DNA of 64,000 nucleotides from Microbispora sp. H13382 (GTDB lineage: Bacteria > Actinomycetota > Actinomycetes > Streptosporangiales > Streptosporangiaceae). Below, in pieces: positions 27,601 through 35,432 of the stretch; position 1 is the stretch's first letter, and each line of letters begins with the position of its first letter. Both the position numbers and the translations under genes were made by a program. Below the pieces are notes generated by a model, which did no database searches, was not told the origin of the DNA, and saw only the letters and a program-made list of their open reading frames with translations. The DNA lies in the NCBI RefSeq assembly GCF_014161445.1, contig NZ_JABBXA010000005.1, positions 186,001 through 250,000 of the forward strand, written 5' to 3'.

Positions 27601-28762
27601 TGCGGCCGTCGCAGGAGTACGACCAGGTCTCCTTGGCCACGAAATCGGCTGAGATGATGTACTTGCCGGCGTACGCGCTGGTCGGCATGCGGTAGAAGAT
27701 GCGCTTGACGTCGGACGGCGCGCACTTCGAGTCGCCCGAGCACAGACCCAGGCCCGAGTCGGCCTTGCCACCGAACTTGTAGTACGACTGGCTGGGATAG
27801 GTGCGTGACACGTACGCCCAGGCCGACGCCTTGACCGTCTTCCACACCGGGTCGATGTAGACGGGATAGCGGGTGCCGGGATCGTCGAGCAGCGCCCTGT
27901 CGGGGGTGAGCGTGAGGTTCCCGCCCTCCACGGCCGCGTTGAGATTGGCGACCTTCGAGGTGTCGGATGGGCCGCGCTCCAGCGGAGCCGAGGTCGCCGC
28001 CTTCAGCGCGGGGGCCGGGGCGCCGGAGTCCCACATGACCGCCGCGGGCGCCTCGAACAGCGCCCCGCCGCCGGCGGCGTCGACCGCCTCGACGGCGCCG
28101 CCGTCCTTCGTCCGCACGCCCAGCCCCGCGCCCCCGAGGCCGAGCGTGAGCCGGGTCAGCGCGCCGTTCGCGGCGGCCTCCCTGGTCTTGACGACGAGGG
28201 TGTGGGAGAAGCCGTCCACGTCGGCCCGTACGACGAGGTCGACGTCCTTCATGACGTCGTGGTAGACGGCCGAGTCGCCCCGCAGTTCGGGTTCGGGGAG
28301 TCCTCCTGGCCATTTCAGCGACATCTCGCGGCCGGCCCTGGCGACGCGGGCCAGCGGCGCGTCGCCGCCGCCGGACAGCGACAGCCCGACCGTGCTCGCG
28401 CGAGGCCCGATCGAGCCGTCCGGGCGCTTGACCAGCGTCGTGTCGGGCCCGACCCAGGAGTCGCCCTGCCGCACCCGCACGGGGCGCAGATGTTCGACCG
28501 TGGTGAACGTGCCGTCGGGGTTGGCGTAGGTCTCCCGATCCTCGCCGCGCTTGGCCAGCACCTCGACCGGGCGGCCGGTCTCGCGGGCGGCCCGCCCGGC
28601 CGCCTCGTCCGTGGGCGCTTCCTCCGCCGATGCCGGAGGGTCGGGCTCGGCGGCAGGGGGAGCGGCGTACGCCGCGGTCCCGCCCCGTCCCACTTCGACA
28701 GTTACGGTCAGGCCGGCCGCGAGGACCACGGCCAGCACTGTAGAACCCAGCTTTCGGTACAC
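24623..28762 (-). CDS. Secreted LamG-domain protein, partner of the RHS protein
   Basis: This 1379-residue protein has a signal peptide (LGSTVLAVVLAAGLTVTVEV). Its N-terminal region resembles WapA/RHS N-terminal segments (TYANPDGTFTTVEHLRPVRV), followed by a DNRLRE-like beta domain (about 300-480) and Ig-like sequence. Three LamG jelly-roll domains lie at about 715-920, 930-1145 and 1195-1375. The first two share long identical stretches around FELYYSS, TGPVQIG and IDDVRL, indicating recent tandem duplication. GTG 28762 is chosen from a nearby GAGG and a proper signal peptide; the longer form from 28822 would bury it. It precedes the RHS gene in an apparent two- or three-gene operon. Binding to cell-surface glycans is a reasonable guess. 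Confidence 0.9.
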   Translation of the reverse strand: MYRKLGSTVLAVVLAAGLTVTVEVGRGGTAAYAAPPAAEPDPPASAEEAPTDEAAGRAARETGRPVEVLAKRGEDRETYANPDGTFTTVEHLRPVRVRQGDSWVGPDTTLVKRPDGSIGPRASTVGLSLSGGGDAPLARVARAGREMSLKWPGGLPEPELRGDSAVYHDVMKDVDLVVRADVDGFSHTLVVKTREAAANGALTRLTLGLGGAGLGVRTKDGGAVEAVDAAGGGALFEAPAAVMWDSGAPAPALKAATSAPLERGPSDTSKVANLNAAVEGGNLTLTPDRALLDDPGTRYPVYIDPVWKTVKASAWAYVSRTYPSQSYYKFGGKADSGLGLCSGDSKCAPSDVKRIFYRMPTSAYAGKYIISADFVAKETWSYSCDGRTVQLWRTKGFVEGSTWNSTKDNWLEHLDTRDVAKGWSSSCPAGDVEFNATKAVKDAAAGKWSTTTFGLRAGYETDAYGWKRFADDAYLRVNYNTPPPQPKMSNLSMNPGGTCVYSPAPAVRVPPTISAVLHDADSADAKKVYAEFGATWDGAQKWSSGKIGPKTTGSTFQVTLPASIPEKKTINWYVRTWDGYQYSPWSYAGDATACYFTYDKSVPAAPTLSSTAYPQSDPENEADPWYDGVGRYGRFTAASSSADVVKYWFGINSNPTSANERKPSSAGGAVTIDIAPDHAGPNYLTVKAFDAAGNSSEIGRYVFRVKAGSPAKAQWALDEPIDSPQVTDVSGAYPATVYGGVTLGVDGVSKTAMQTNGTTGYAKTAGPVLDTRSGFAVSAWARLPATKPTHAGIVATQIGSLRSGFELYYSSSYDRWVFNRYNNDTTDGTITRAVGTAAPQGAEWTHLVGVYDAVAKNIKLYVNGSLQATTAYTTPWNATGPVQIGTGWYGKLDAFFPGEIDDVRLFDRIVTPEEVGNLFTQHPVVAARWKLNDSASAVRAATAYWKMDEAAGAPRAEETGGAYPAGPQGGVTFGAAGRFGKAVRLDGTTGYLKTGGPVLPDTTKSFSVSAWAKLPATKPTHAAIIATQAGSRRSGFELYYSSYYDRWIFNRYDKDNDDDVITRAQSSAVPEGGVWTHLAGVYDAANKQIRLYVNGKLNSTTAFTTPWKATGPVQIGAGWYGTLKSYFPGDIDDVRLYDQIVSDSEIATLASGASLTIAADDGPSGRHVTLNGNARIDQGAGWVGTPPGGLALDGDGDYAATSVPVVRTDESFTIAGWVTTAGRPSRAAAVFSQEGSVNSAFTLRYRPDPADPANAGGYQIEMPDKDATGAARPTAEHSAFQSGFDWDHVAIVYDAFQDEMRLYVNGELEQVEDTVSWRHNVLGFNAGKGLQLGRTKADGAWGEYWPGVIDDVWAFQGIATEEQIQMLAGGTELATDTGL

Positions 28763-29181
28763 GACGTCTGCCTCATTCTGGACAGGGTGGGACGAGTGCC
28801 AAGAACCGCGCGGAGGGAGCAAAAAACGTTTACAGGTGCTGATCGTTAAGAGAAGCGCCGGTGACAGATCTTGTCAATATCTTGTTCGCGCAGTGGTGGA
28901 CGATTAATATCGCCGGGGCGCGGGCGGAAGGGGGGAAGGCGGGTTCGGGCCGAACCCGCGGTGGATTTGCGGACACTCCACATGCCGCACGGGCCGGGTT
29001 CCGGTTACGGCGCCTACCGGTGTAACGGGTGCCCGGAGAGGGCGTGAGGGCGTGTTTCGGCCGGTACCTAGCGCTCTGTCCGCTCTGGGCGGGGTCATCC
29101 AGGTGGTTGTGGGTACAGCGGGCACCCCTGCGTGGGCCGTACGCTGAGCACGATCCACACCGCACCCCCACGGAGGCCGCG
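28763..29181. other. Divergent intergenic region, LamG gene / HAD gene
   Basis: These 419 bases contain no gene I can support. The part near 28850-28910 is AT-richer than the surroundings and holds the imperfect palindrome TGACAGATCTTGTCA (28862-28876; 5-bp arms). It may be an operator for the minus-strand LamG-RHS transcript. No clear -35/-10 pair with correct spacing was found. Confidence 0.45.
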
Positions 29182-29901
29182 ATCAACCGCCTCGTTCTCT
29201 GGAACGTCGACCTCACGCTCGTCGACGTCGCCATCGTCACCCGTGACGCCTACGCGGACGCGTTCCGGCTGGTGACAGGGCGGCCGCTGGTGAAGCTCGC
29301 ACCGGCGGCGGGCCGCCCCGATTCGGAGATCATCTTCGAGACGCTGGCCGTCAACGGCATCGCGGTCGAGGACGATCACCTGCCCAGGTTCATCGACGCG
29401 CTGGCCGTCAGCTTCGCGGAGCGGCGCGGCCGGCTGGCCAAGGACGGCCGTGCGCTGCCCGGAGCCAAGGACGCGCTCAAGGCCGTCTCCCGCCTCGACG
29501 GCGTCGTGCAGTCGGTGCTCACCGGCACCATCAAGAGCAACGCCGTGCACAAGCTCAAGGCGTTCGGGCTGGACAAGTGGATCGACGTCGAGGTGGGCGG
29601 CTACGGCGAGGAGGTCTATCCGAAGGCCACCCTGCTGCAGGTGGCCCAGGGCCGGGCGAAGGCCGGGTACGGCGTCGCCTTCACCGCCGGCAACACCGTG
29701 CTCATCGGCGACTCCACCCGTGACGTCCAGGCGGCGAAGATCGGCGGCGCGGCCATGATCGCGGTGGCGTCGGGCCGGTCCACCACCGCCGAGTTGCAGG
29801 AGGCGGGCGCCGACATCGTGCTGCCCGACCTGTCCAACCCCTCCGAGGTCGTCGCCGCCGTCGCTCGCCTCACCACCCCGGCCGACCGTACGGCCCGCTG
29901 A
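29182..29901 (+). CDS. HAD-superfamily protein with altered nucleophile motif
   Basis: This protein of about 239 residues has HAD-IA architecture: motif I RLVLWNVDLTLVDV, a helical cap, motif II SVLTGTIKSNAVHKL, the Lys region GEEVYPKATLLQVA and motif IV TVLIGDSTRDVQAAKIGG. In motif I the catalytic nucleophile Asp is replaced by Asn (NVD), which should abolish phosphatase activity unless the Asn is deamidated. The likely start is unusual: GGAGG (29172-29176) is ideally placed for ATC 29182, the codon where homologous proteins begin. The only in-frame alternatives are TTG near 29104 or an ATG at 29029, both giving non-homologous extensions. Confidence 0.8.
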   Translation: MNRLVLWNVDLTLVDVAIVTRDAYADAFRLVTGRPLVKLAPAAGRPDSEIIFETLAVNGIAVEDDHLPRFIDALAVSFAERRGRLAKDGRALPGAKDALKAVSRLDGVVQSVLTGTIKSNAVHKLKAFGLDKWIDVEVGGYGEEVYPKATLLQVAQGRAKAGYGVAFTAGNTVLIGDSTRDVQAAKIGGAAMIAVASGRSTTAELQEAGADIVLPDLSNPSEVVAAVARLTTPADRTAR

Positions 29902-30358
29902 CCCCAGGACTCGGCGAGCACCGGCCGTACCGCGCGGGCGATGACACCACGCCCGCGCCGCGGGAGCAGGACGGCCACTCAGGCAGCAGGGGCGTCGGAA
30001 AGTCCGCCCGGGCACCCGCCCGACGCCGCTCGACGCGGGCTGAACGTTTCAGCGCCGGGGCCGGGGTTCCTTTCGGCCGCCGATCGGCTCGCCGCGTGGG
30101 CGGGCGGTGGCGTTCGCCCAGGCTGAGGCGGTCACCGGCGCGGCGCACGACCGGTCACCGCCGCAACGGTGATCACACCGGGTCTCACACCGCGAACGCC
30201 GTACCCGGCGACCGATCGCGGTCGCCCACTCGGTCGCCTAATTTCGAGAACGCGCGGCCGGCGGTGCGCCGCGTGGCGTGCCGGTGGCCTCCCGCCCCCG
30301 GCCGGCACCTGGACGTGGGCGGCAGTCGCCCGTCGTCGTCTCGCGAAAGGACTTCCCG
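29902..30358. other. Intergenic region upstream of the CBM2 protein gene
   Basis: These are 457 bases without a supportable gene. The only structure noted is the CGGTCGCC cluster at 30207-30238 and an AT-rich TAATTT just after it. Several short GC-rich inverted repeats are no stronger than expected for this composition. Confidence 0.5.
30207..30238. repeat. Triple CGGTCGCC repeat near a -10-like box (candidate operator)
   Basis: The octamer CGGTCGCC occurs at 30219-30226 and 30231-30238, and inverted at 30207-30214. The first two form a 7-bp-arm palindrome (30208-30225). TAATTT follows at 30239-30244, a rare AT-rich hexamer here, so a regulator could bind over the promoter of the gene starting at 30359. 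Confidence 0.45.
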
Positions 30359-31852
30359 ATGAGACGAGGTCTCGCCACCGTCGCGGCCACCGTCGCGGCC
30401 ACCGGACTGGCCGCCGCGCTGGTCGCCGCCGGTGGAGTCGCGATGACGACGATGCCGGCCGCGGCCGCCGCCGGATGCAAGGTGACCTACAAAATCGTCA
30501 ACCAGTGGGGCAGCGGCTTCCAGGGCGACGTGGCCATCACCAACCTCGGCGACCCGGTCGGCAGCTGGAAGCTGGAGTTCGACTTCCCCGACTCCGGCCA
30601 GACGATCGCGTCCGGCTGGAACGCCACCTGGACGCAGTCCGGCAGGCACGTGACCGCTACCAGCATGTCCTACAACGGCTCCATCGCCACCAACGCCACG
30701 GTCAGTGGTACGGCATTCACCGCGAACCTCACCGGCGCCAACCCCGTGCCCACCACCTTCTGGCTCAACGGTGTCATGTGCAGCGGTCCCGTGACCCTCA
30801 GCCCGACCCCCAGCCCCACCCCCACGGCCACGCCCAGTCCGTCGCCGACACCCAGTCCGTCACCGACGCCCACTCCTTCGCCGACCCCCTCGCCGACCGT
30901 CACCCCCACACCGGGCACGCCGCGCCCCGGCGTCGGACCGTGCACGCCGGGCGCGGCCTACCCCGACCCCCTGCCGTCGTCGTCGGTGACCGCCACCAAG
31001 ATCCGGGACGGGTTCAACTTCCTGGAAGGCCCGGTCTGGGACGCCACCACCCAGACCCTGCTGCTGTCGCTCATGCGCGACGGCACCGGATCGGAAGGCG
31101 TCCAGCCCGCGGACGTCCTGCGGTTCACCGAGCCGAGCACCTTCGAAACCTTCATCCCCGGCTCCGGCAGCAACGGCCTGGCCCTCAGCCGGGACGGCGG
31201 CACCCTGCTGGCCGCGACGCACGACCAGCGCAGCGTCTCCTCCTTCCGCCTGCCCGACCGGACACGCGGCGTGGTCGCCTCGTCCTACCAGGGCCGCGCC
31301 TTCAACTCACCCAATGACCTCACCGTCGGCGCCGACGGCACCGTCTACTTCACCGATCCCGACTTCCAGCGCGCCAACCGGCCCGACCAGATGTCCGGCC
31401 GCACCGGCGTGTTCCGGGTCAAGAACGGCGTCGTCTCGCTGATCGACGACACCATCCGGGAGCCGAACGGCATCGTGCTGTCCCCCGACGGCAAGACGCT
31501 CTACGTCGGCGGCAACGGCACGGGCCGGGTCTACAAGTGGCCCGTCAACCCCGACGGCAGCGTCGGCACCCGCGCCGACTTCGCGTCCCTGAACGGTTCG
31601 GACGGCGCGACCATCGACTGTGCCGGCAACCTCTACCAGGCCTCCTTCAACGACGGAAAGGTCCACGTGTACGCTCCGTCCGGCGTACAGCTCGGCACGA
31701 TCGCCGCCGGGCTGAACACCACCAACGTCGCCTTCGGCGGCCCTGACGGCCGGACGCTGTACATCACCTCGGGCACACCCTCCCGTGGCGGGAACAGCGG
31801 CAACTTCGGCCTCTACCGCGTCCGGCTGAACGTCCCCGGCTGGCCGTACTGA
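30359..31852 (+). CDS. Secreted CBM2 - SMP-30/gluconolactonase-like protein
   Basis: This 497-residue exoprotein has a signal peptide (about 1-38, ending AAAAA). A family 2 cellulose-binding module follows (about 39-140: [20 protein letters not shown], then [11 protein letters not shown] and Cys in VMCSGP, with the exposed Trp residues expected for cellulose). A long Pro/Thr/Ser linker (about 143-195) leads to a six-bladed SMP-30/gluconolactonase propeller (about 205-497: [47 protein letters not shown]). It probably acts on lactones or sugar acids at plant cell walls. ATG 30359 follows AAAGGA. It is convergent with the PBP gene, six bases apart. Confidence 0.9.
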   Translation: MRRGLATVAATVAATGLAAALVAAGGVAMTTMPAAAAAGCKVTYKIVNQWGSGFQGDVAITNLGDPVGSWKLEFDFPDSGQTIASGWNATWTQSGRHVTATSMSYNGSIATNATVSGTAFTANLTGANPVPTTFWLNGVMCSGPVTLSPTPSPTPTATPSPSPTPSPSPTPTPSPTPSPTVTPTPGTPRPGVGPCTPGAAYPDPLPSSSVTATKIRDGFNFLEGPVWDATTQTLLLSLMRDGTGSEGVQPADVLRFTEPSTFETFIPGSGSNGLALSRDGGTLLAATHDQRSVSSFRLPDRTRGVVASSYQGRAFNSPNDLTVGADGTVYFTDPDFQRANRPDQMSGRTGVFRVKNGVVSLIDDTIREPNGIVLSPDGKTLYVGGNGTGRVYKWPVNPDGSVGTRADFASLNGSDGATIDCAGNLYQASFNDGKVHVYAPSGVQLGTIAAGLNTTNVAFGGPDGRTLYITSGTPSRGGNSGNFGLYRVRLNVPGWPY

Positions 31853-31858
31853 GCGTCG

Positions 31859-33406
31859 TCACAGCGCTTTGAGGAAGCGGGCCGCGACGGGGGCCGCCAC
31901 CTGTGCTCCGGTGCCGCCGCCCTCGACCACGACGGCGAAGGCCAGGTCGCCCTTGTAGCCGATGAACCACGAGTGCGTGGGCGGGTTCTCGCCGTCCTCG
32001 GCCGAGCCGTACTCGGCCGTCCCGGTCTTGCCGGCCGTGTCCGCGGGAAAGGAGACGCCGCTCGCCGTGCCCTCGCTGACGACGGCGGGCATGAGGCGGC
32101 GCAGCGCGGACACCACCGCGGGCTCCAGCGCGCGTGGGGGCGTGCCGCCCTCGGGGACGAGCGAGGCCGGGACCAGGCGGGGCTGCCGCCAGGTGCCCGC
32201 GGCGACGGCGCCGGCGACCGCGGCCATGTTCAGCGGGCTGGCCAGGACGCGGCCCTGGCCGATGGCGGCGGACGCGAGATCGGTGTCGTCGTGCGGCGCG
32301 GGGAAGGCGGCGTCCACGGCGGGCACCCCGATCTTGATGCGGGCGCCGAACCCGAAGTCGGCGGCCACCTTGGCCAGGCGGTCCGCGCCGAGGCGTCGCA
32401 CCGCCATGTCGCCGAACGTCGTGTTGCACGAGTGGGCGAAGGCGTCGACGAAGCGCAGCGTGCCGTAGTCGTGGAACTCGGAGTTGTGGAACGGGAAGCC
32501 GCCGATCGTCTTCTCGGCCGGGCACTCGACGGTCTGGCCGGGTGTGACGCCTCCGGCGACCAGCGCCGACGCGGTCACGATCTTGAAGGTGGACCCGGGC
32601 GGATACGCGCCGAGCAGGGCGCGGTTGTAGCCGCCCGGCTTGTTGACCACCGCGAGGACCTCGCCCGTGGACGGGCGCAGCGCGACGAGCGACGCGGGCT
32701 TGTCCACACCCTCCAGGGCCTGCGCCCCCGCCCGGTGGACCCGCAGGTCGAGCGTGGTCGGCAGCGGCGTGCCGGGCTTCGCGCCGCCCTCGGCGAGCGT
32801 CACGACCCTCGAACCCGTCCGGCTGTCCACCAGGTCCGCCCGGGCGGACGCGGTGCCGTTCAGGCGGGAGCCGTACTGCTCGCGCAGCCCCTCCACGATC
32901 TGCTGCACGGAGCCGGGGCTCTCGGGTGTGTCGATGCGGGTGCCGTCGGCGGCGGTGATCGGGGCGCGCTCGGCGGGCACCGTGATGAGCTTCGCGCGCA
33001 GGTCGCCGGTCAACCGGGGATGGACCGCCGCCGGGGTCCAGGCCACCTTCCAGGAACGGTCGCGCTCGACCAGCCGCAGCCTGCCGTCATAGGAGACGGG
33101 CAGCGGGCCGGTCAGCCGGGCACGGAACCGTACGGTCTCCTCCTGTACGCCCGTCACCTGGAAGCGCTGCCCGGTGAGCTTCAGGTCGTCGTGGAATCGG
33201 CGGTAGGTGCTTTCGAAACCGGCCGGCGGATCGGCGGTGAGCGCGCGCATCGCCGCGTAGTCCGAGCGCGACCATGCCGCGAGGAAGTCCCGCGCGGTCT
33301 CCTCCGGTGAGCCCTTCGTGCGCAGCACCCACACGGCGGCCCCCGCGGCCACCACCGGCACGAGCACCGCCGCGGTCACGTACGGCCAGCGCCTCCGCTC
33401 TCGCAT
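31859..33406 (-). CDS. MecA-like penicillin-binding protein (transpeptidase)
   Basis: This 515-residue bitopic protein has an N-terminal membrane anchor (about 8-24), an NTF2/MecA-type N-terminal domain (about 33-145: ETARDFLAAWSRSDYAAMRA), a dimerisation region and a transpeptidase domain. Active-site motifs are STFK near residue 271, SCN near 325 and KTGTAEYG near 459. MecA-type class B PBPs crosslink peptidoglycan and are often low-affinity for beta-lactams. ATG 33406 is preferred to the upstream 33478 because it leaves a normal anchor and follows GAAGGGGG. It is divergent from a LysR regulator, with a long inverted repeat between them, which suggests regulated expression. Confidence 0.92.
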   Translation of the reverse strand: MRERRRWPYVTAAVLVPVVAAGAAVWVLRTKGSPEETARDFLAAWSRSDYAAMRALTADPPAGFESTYRRFHDDLKLTGQRFQVTGVQEETVRFRARLTGPLPVSYDGRLRLVERDRSWKVAWTPAAVHPRLTGDLRAKLITVPAERAPITAADGTRIDTPESPGSVQQIVEGLREQYGSRLNGTASARADLVDSRTGSRVVTLAEGGAKPGTPLPTTLDLRVHRAGAQALEGVDKPASLVALRPSTGEVLAVVNKPGGYNRALLGAYPPGSTFKIVTASALVAGGVTPGQTVECPAEKTIGGFPFHNSEFHDYGTLRFVDAFAHSCNTTFGDMAVRRLGADRLAKVAADFGFGARIKIGVPAVDAAFPAPHDDTDLASAAIGQGRVLASPLNMAAVAGAVAAGTWRQPRLVPASLVPEGGTPPRALEPAVVSALRRLMPAVVSEGTASGVSFPADTAGKTGTAEYGSAEDGENPPTHSWFIGYKGDLAFAVVVEGGGTGAQVAAPVAARFLKAL

Positions 33407-33449
33407 GCGTCCCCCTTCGAATCGAGTGCACGCCAAGAGCAGCAGATGC

Positions 33450-33512
33450 GCTGGGAGTATGTCCAATATGGATATCAACGTGCTTCATGTGCGGTTCGGA
33501 TATGCTCCCAGC
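33450..33512. promoter_or_regulatory. Divergent inverted repeat between PBP and LysR genes
   Basis: GCTGGGAGTATGTCC (33450-33464) and GGATATGCTCCCAGC (33498-33512) are inverted copies matching at 13 of 15 positions, 33 bases apart. Each contains a -10-like hexamer (TATGCT on plus at 33501-33506, CATACT on minus), so promoters and operators are mirror images. The plus copy ends 2 bases before the LysR GTG. Confidence 0.65.
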
Positions 33513-33514
33513 TC

Positions 33515-34462
33515 GTGGACCTTGTCCGGCATCTCGGCTACTTCCTCGTCGTCACGGAAGAGCTGCATTTCGGGAACGCGGCCGCGCGGCTGGGGATGGC
33601 CCAGCCGCCGCTGAGCCAGCGCATCAGGCGTCTGGAGGAGGAACTGGGCGTGCGCCTGTTCGATCGGTCGAGCCGGCGGGTCGCGCTGACCGAGGCGGGC
33701 CGGCTGCTGGTGCCGGAGGCCCGTGAGATCGTCGCCAGAGTGGAGCGAATGCGCGACCTCATGTCCGATCTGGCGCGCGGCGACTCCGCCGTCGTACGGG
33801 CGGGTGTTCCCGCCGATCTCGGCGCCGCCGTGCTCGCCGCGCTCATCGCGGGGTTCCGCGAGCGCCGCCCCGACGTACGGCTGTCGGTGACCGAGATGGG
33901 CACGGCCGCGCAGGTCGCCGCGTTGCTGGAGGGCAGGCTCGACGTCGGTCTGCTGCGGCATCCGGTCGCCGCGAACGGCCTCGCCTACGGGCCGGTGCTC
34001 GTCCGGCATCCGGGCGTACTCCTGGCCGAGGGCGACGAGCTGACCGCCTGGGCGACCGTGCACCTCGGCGACCTGGCCGGGCGGGACCTGGTGCTGTTCC
34101 CTAGGGACGCCGAGCCCGGCCTGTACGACGACACGCTGGCCACCTGCCGCCGCGGCGGCTTCGTCCCGGCCGACATCATCTGCACCGACCGCGCGGAGTT
34201 CGCCCTCGGACTGGTCCTGTCCGGCACGGCCGTCGCGTTCGGCGTCCCCGCGGAGGTGCCGGGCGTGGTGTGGCGGCCCCTCGCGGGCACGCCCCTGGCC
34301 TGGCGCTGCTCCCCGGCCTGGCGGGCCGAGCCGGGCCCGTACGTGCGGGACTTCACCACAGTGGCCGTACAGGTGCTGAAAGGCGGCGCCGGCATGGTGG
34401 ACGAAGGCGCCCCGCCTCCGCAGCGGGTGGCGCCGCGCCCGGCGACCGGGTTCCTCGCATGA
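33515..34462 (+). CDS. LysR-family transcriptional regulator
   Basis: This 315-residue protein has an N-terminal LysR winged helix (about 1-60: LGYFLVVTEELHFGNAAARL, PPLSQRIRRLEEELGVRLFD) and a C-terminal effector domain (about 90-290) of periplasmic-binding-protein fold (GLLRHPVAANGLAYGPVLV). GTG 33515 is the family start; it has no ribosome-binding site, and a TATGCT box 8 bases upstream suggests a leaderless transcript. It is divergent from a PBP gene and overlaps a beta-lactamase-fold gene by four bases, an arrangement like ampR-ampC. It may control both in response to cell-wall or beta-lactam signals. Confidence 0.9.
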   Translation: MDLVRHLGYFLVVTEELHFGNAAARLGMAQPPLSQRIRRLEEELGVRLFDRSSRRVALTEAGRLLVPEAREIVARVERMRDLMSDLARGDSAVVRAGVPADLGAAVLAALIAGFRERRPDVRLSVTEMGTAAQVAALLEGRLDVGLLRHPVAANGLAYGPVLVRHPGVLLAEGDELTAWATVHLGDLAGRDLVLFPRDAEPGLYDDTLATCRRGGFVPADIICTDRAEFALGLVLSGTAVAFGVPAEVPGVVWRPLAGTPLAWRCSPAWRAEPGPYVRDFTTVAVQVLKGGAGMVDEGAPPPQRVAPRPATGFLA

Positions 34463-35370
34463 ACCCCGCGACGAACTCTGCGACGAACCCCGCGACGAAC
34501 CCCGTGGAGCGCGTCTTCCGCAACGCGGGGGTCACCGGATGGCTGCACGCGGTCGACATCGACAGCGGGCGCGAGGTGGGCCTGCGGGCTGACGAGCCGG
34601 TGGTGCTCGCGTCGGTCTTCAAGGTGCCCCTGCTGCTCGAACTGCACCGCCAGGCCGAGCGCGGGCTGCTCGACCTCGCCGAGCGCGTCCGGGTGCCGGC
34701 CGCGGACCGTACGGGTGGGGGCACCGGGCTGGCGGCGATGCTGGACGACGCCACACTGTCGCTGCGCGACCTGGCGTACCTGATGATGGCGGTGAGCGAC
34801 AACGCGGCGGCCGACGTGCTGCTCGCCCGGGTGGGCCGGGAGGCGGTCAACACGCTGCTCGACGGCCTCGGGCTGACGGCGAGCCGGGTGGTGCACGACT
34901 GCCGCGACATGCTCACCAGCCTGTGGGTGGACGCGGGCGTGGCGGACCAGGCCGCGGTGACCCAGGCGTGCGCAGACCCCGAGGTGGTGGCGCGCCTGCG
35001 CGCGCTCGACCCGGCGCGGAGCAACCGGAGCACGCCGCGCGAGATGACCCGGCTCCTGGCCATGATCTGGCGGGACGAGGCGGCGGGCGGGGCCTCCTGC
35101 GCGGCGGTTCGCCGCCTCATGGCGCTGCAGGTGTGGCCGCACCGGCTGGCCTCCGGTTTCCCGTTCGACGACGTCGCGGTCAGCGGCAAGACGGGCACGC
35201 TGCCGACGCTCCGCAACGAGGTCGGGGTGGTGGAGTATCCCGACGGCGGGCGCTACGCGGTGGCCGTGTTCACCCGGTCGCTCAGCACGGCGCAGAACCA
35301 GCCGCGCGCCGACGCCGCGATCGGGACCGCTGCCCGGACGGTGATCGACCAGCTCAGGACCCACATATGA
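34459..35370 (+). CDS. Serine hydrolase of the beta-lactamase/transpeptidase-like fold
   Basis: This 303-residue protein has the active-site triad of motifs S52-V-F-K55, S113-D-N115 and K244-T-G246, in class A beta-lactamase order. Two features are odd. No signal peptide is present; the N-terminus is a short Asn-Pro-Ala-Thr repeat. The omega-loop Glu of class A enzymes (ExxLN) has no obvious counterpart; the region reads LDPARSNRSTPREM. It may be a cytosolic esterase or peptidase-like relative rather than a true resistance enzyme. ATG 34459 overlaps the LysR stop (ATGA), so the two are coupled. It is followed by the acetoacetyl-CoA ligase gene. Confidence 0.83.
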   Translation: MNPATNSATNPATNPVERVFRNAGVTGWLHAVDIDSGREVGLRADEPVVLASVFKVPLLLELHRQAERGLLDLAERVRVPAADRTGGGTGLAAMLDDATLSLRDLAYLMMAVSDNAAADVLLARVGREAVNTLLDGLGLTASRVVHDCRDMLTSLWVDAGVADQAAVTQACADPEVVARLRALDPARSNRSTPREMTRLLAMIWRDEAAGGASCAAVRRLMALQVWPHRLASGFPFDDVAVSGKTGTLPTLRNEVGVVEYPDGGRYAVAVFTRSLSTAQNQPRADAAIGTAARTVIDQLRTHI

Positions 35371-35397
35371 CAGACCCTTTCTATGTGGGCCGGAAGG

Positions 35398-35426
35398 GTG
35401 ACATGCTGCTCAAGCGTCGCCAAGAT
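35398..35426 (+). promoter_or_regulatory. Promoter of a leaderless acetoacetyl-CoA ligase mRNA
   Basis: GTGACA (35398-35403), a 17-base spacer and CAAGAT (35421-35426) fit a sigma-70 promoter. ATG 35433 lies only 6 bases after the -10 box, so the transcript would begin at or very near the start codon. Confidence 0.6.
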
Positions 35427-35432
35427 GGGGGC

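Noticed and set aside
18191-27652. Very long open frames on the plus strand opposite the RHS and LamG genes (over 1500 codons each)
   Set aside because: They are antisense shadows caused by GC-rich third positions. Their composition is Arg/Gly/Val-biased with no domain, while the minus-strand frames hold signal peptides and family motifs.
30782-30930. Repetitive C-rich tract resembling a satellite
   Set aside because: It encodes the Pro/Thr/Ser linker between the cellulose-binding module and the propeller, a normal feature of secreted actinomycete enzymes.
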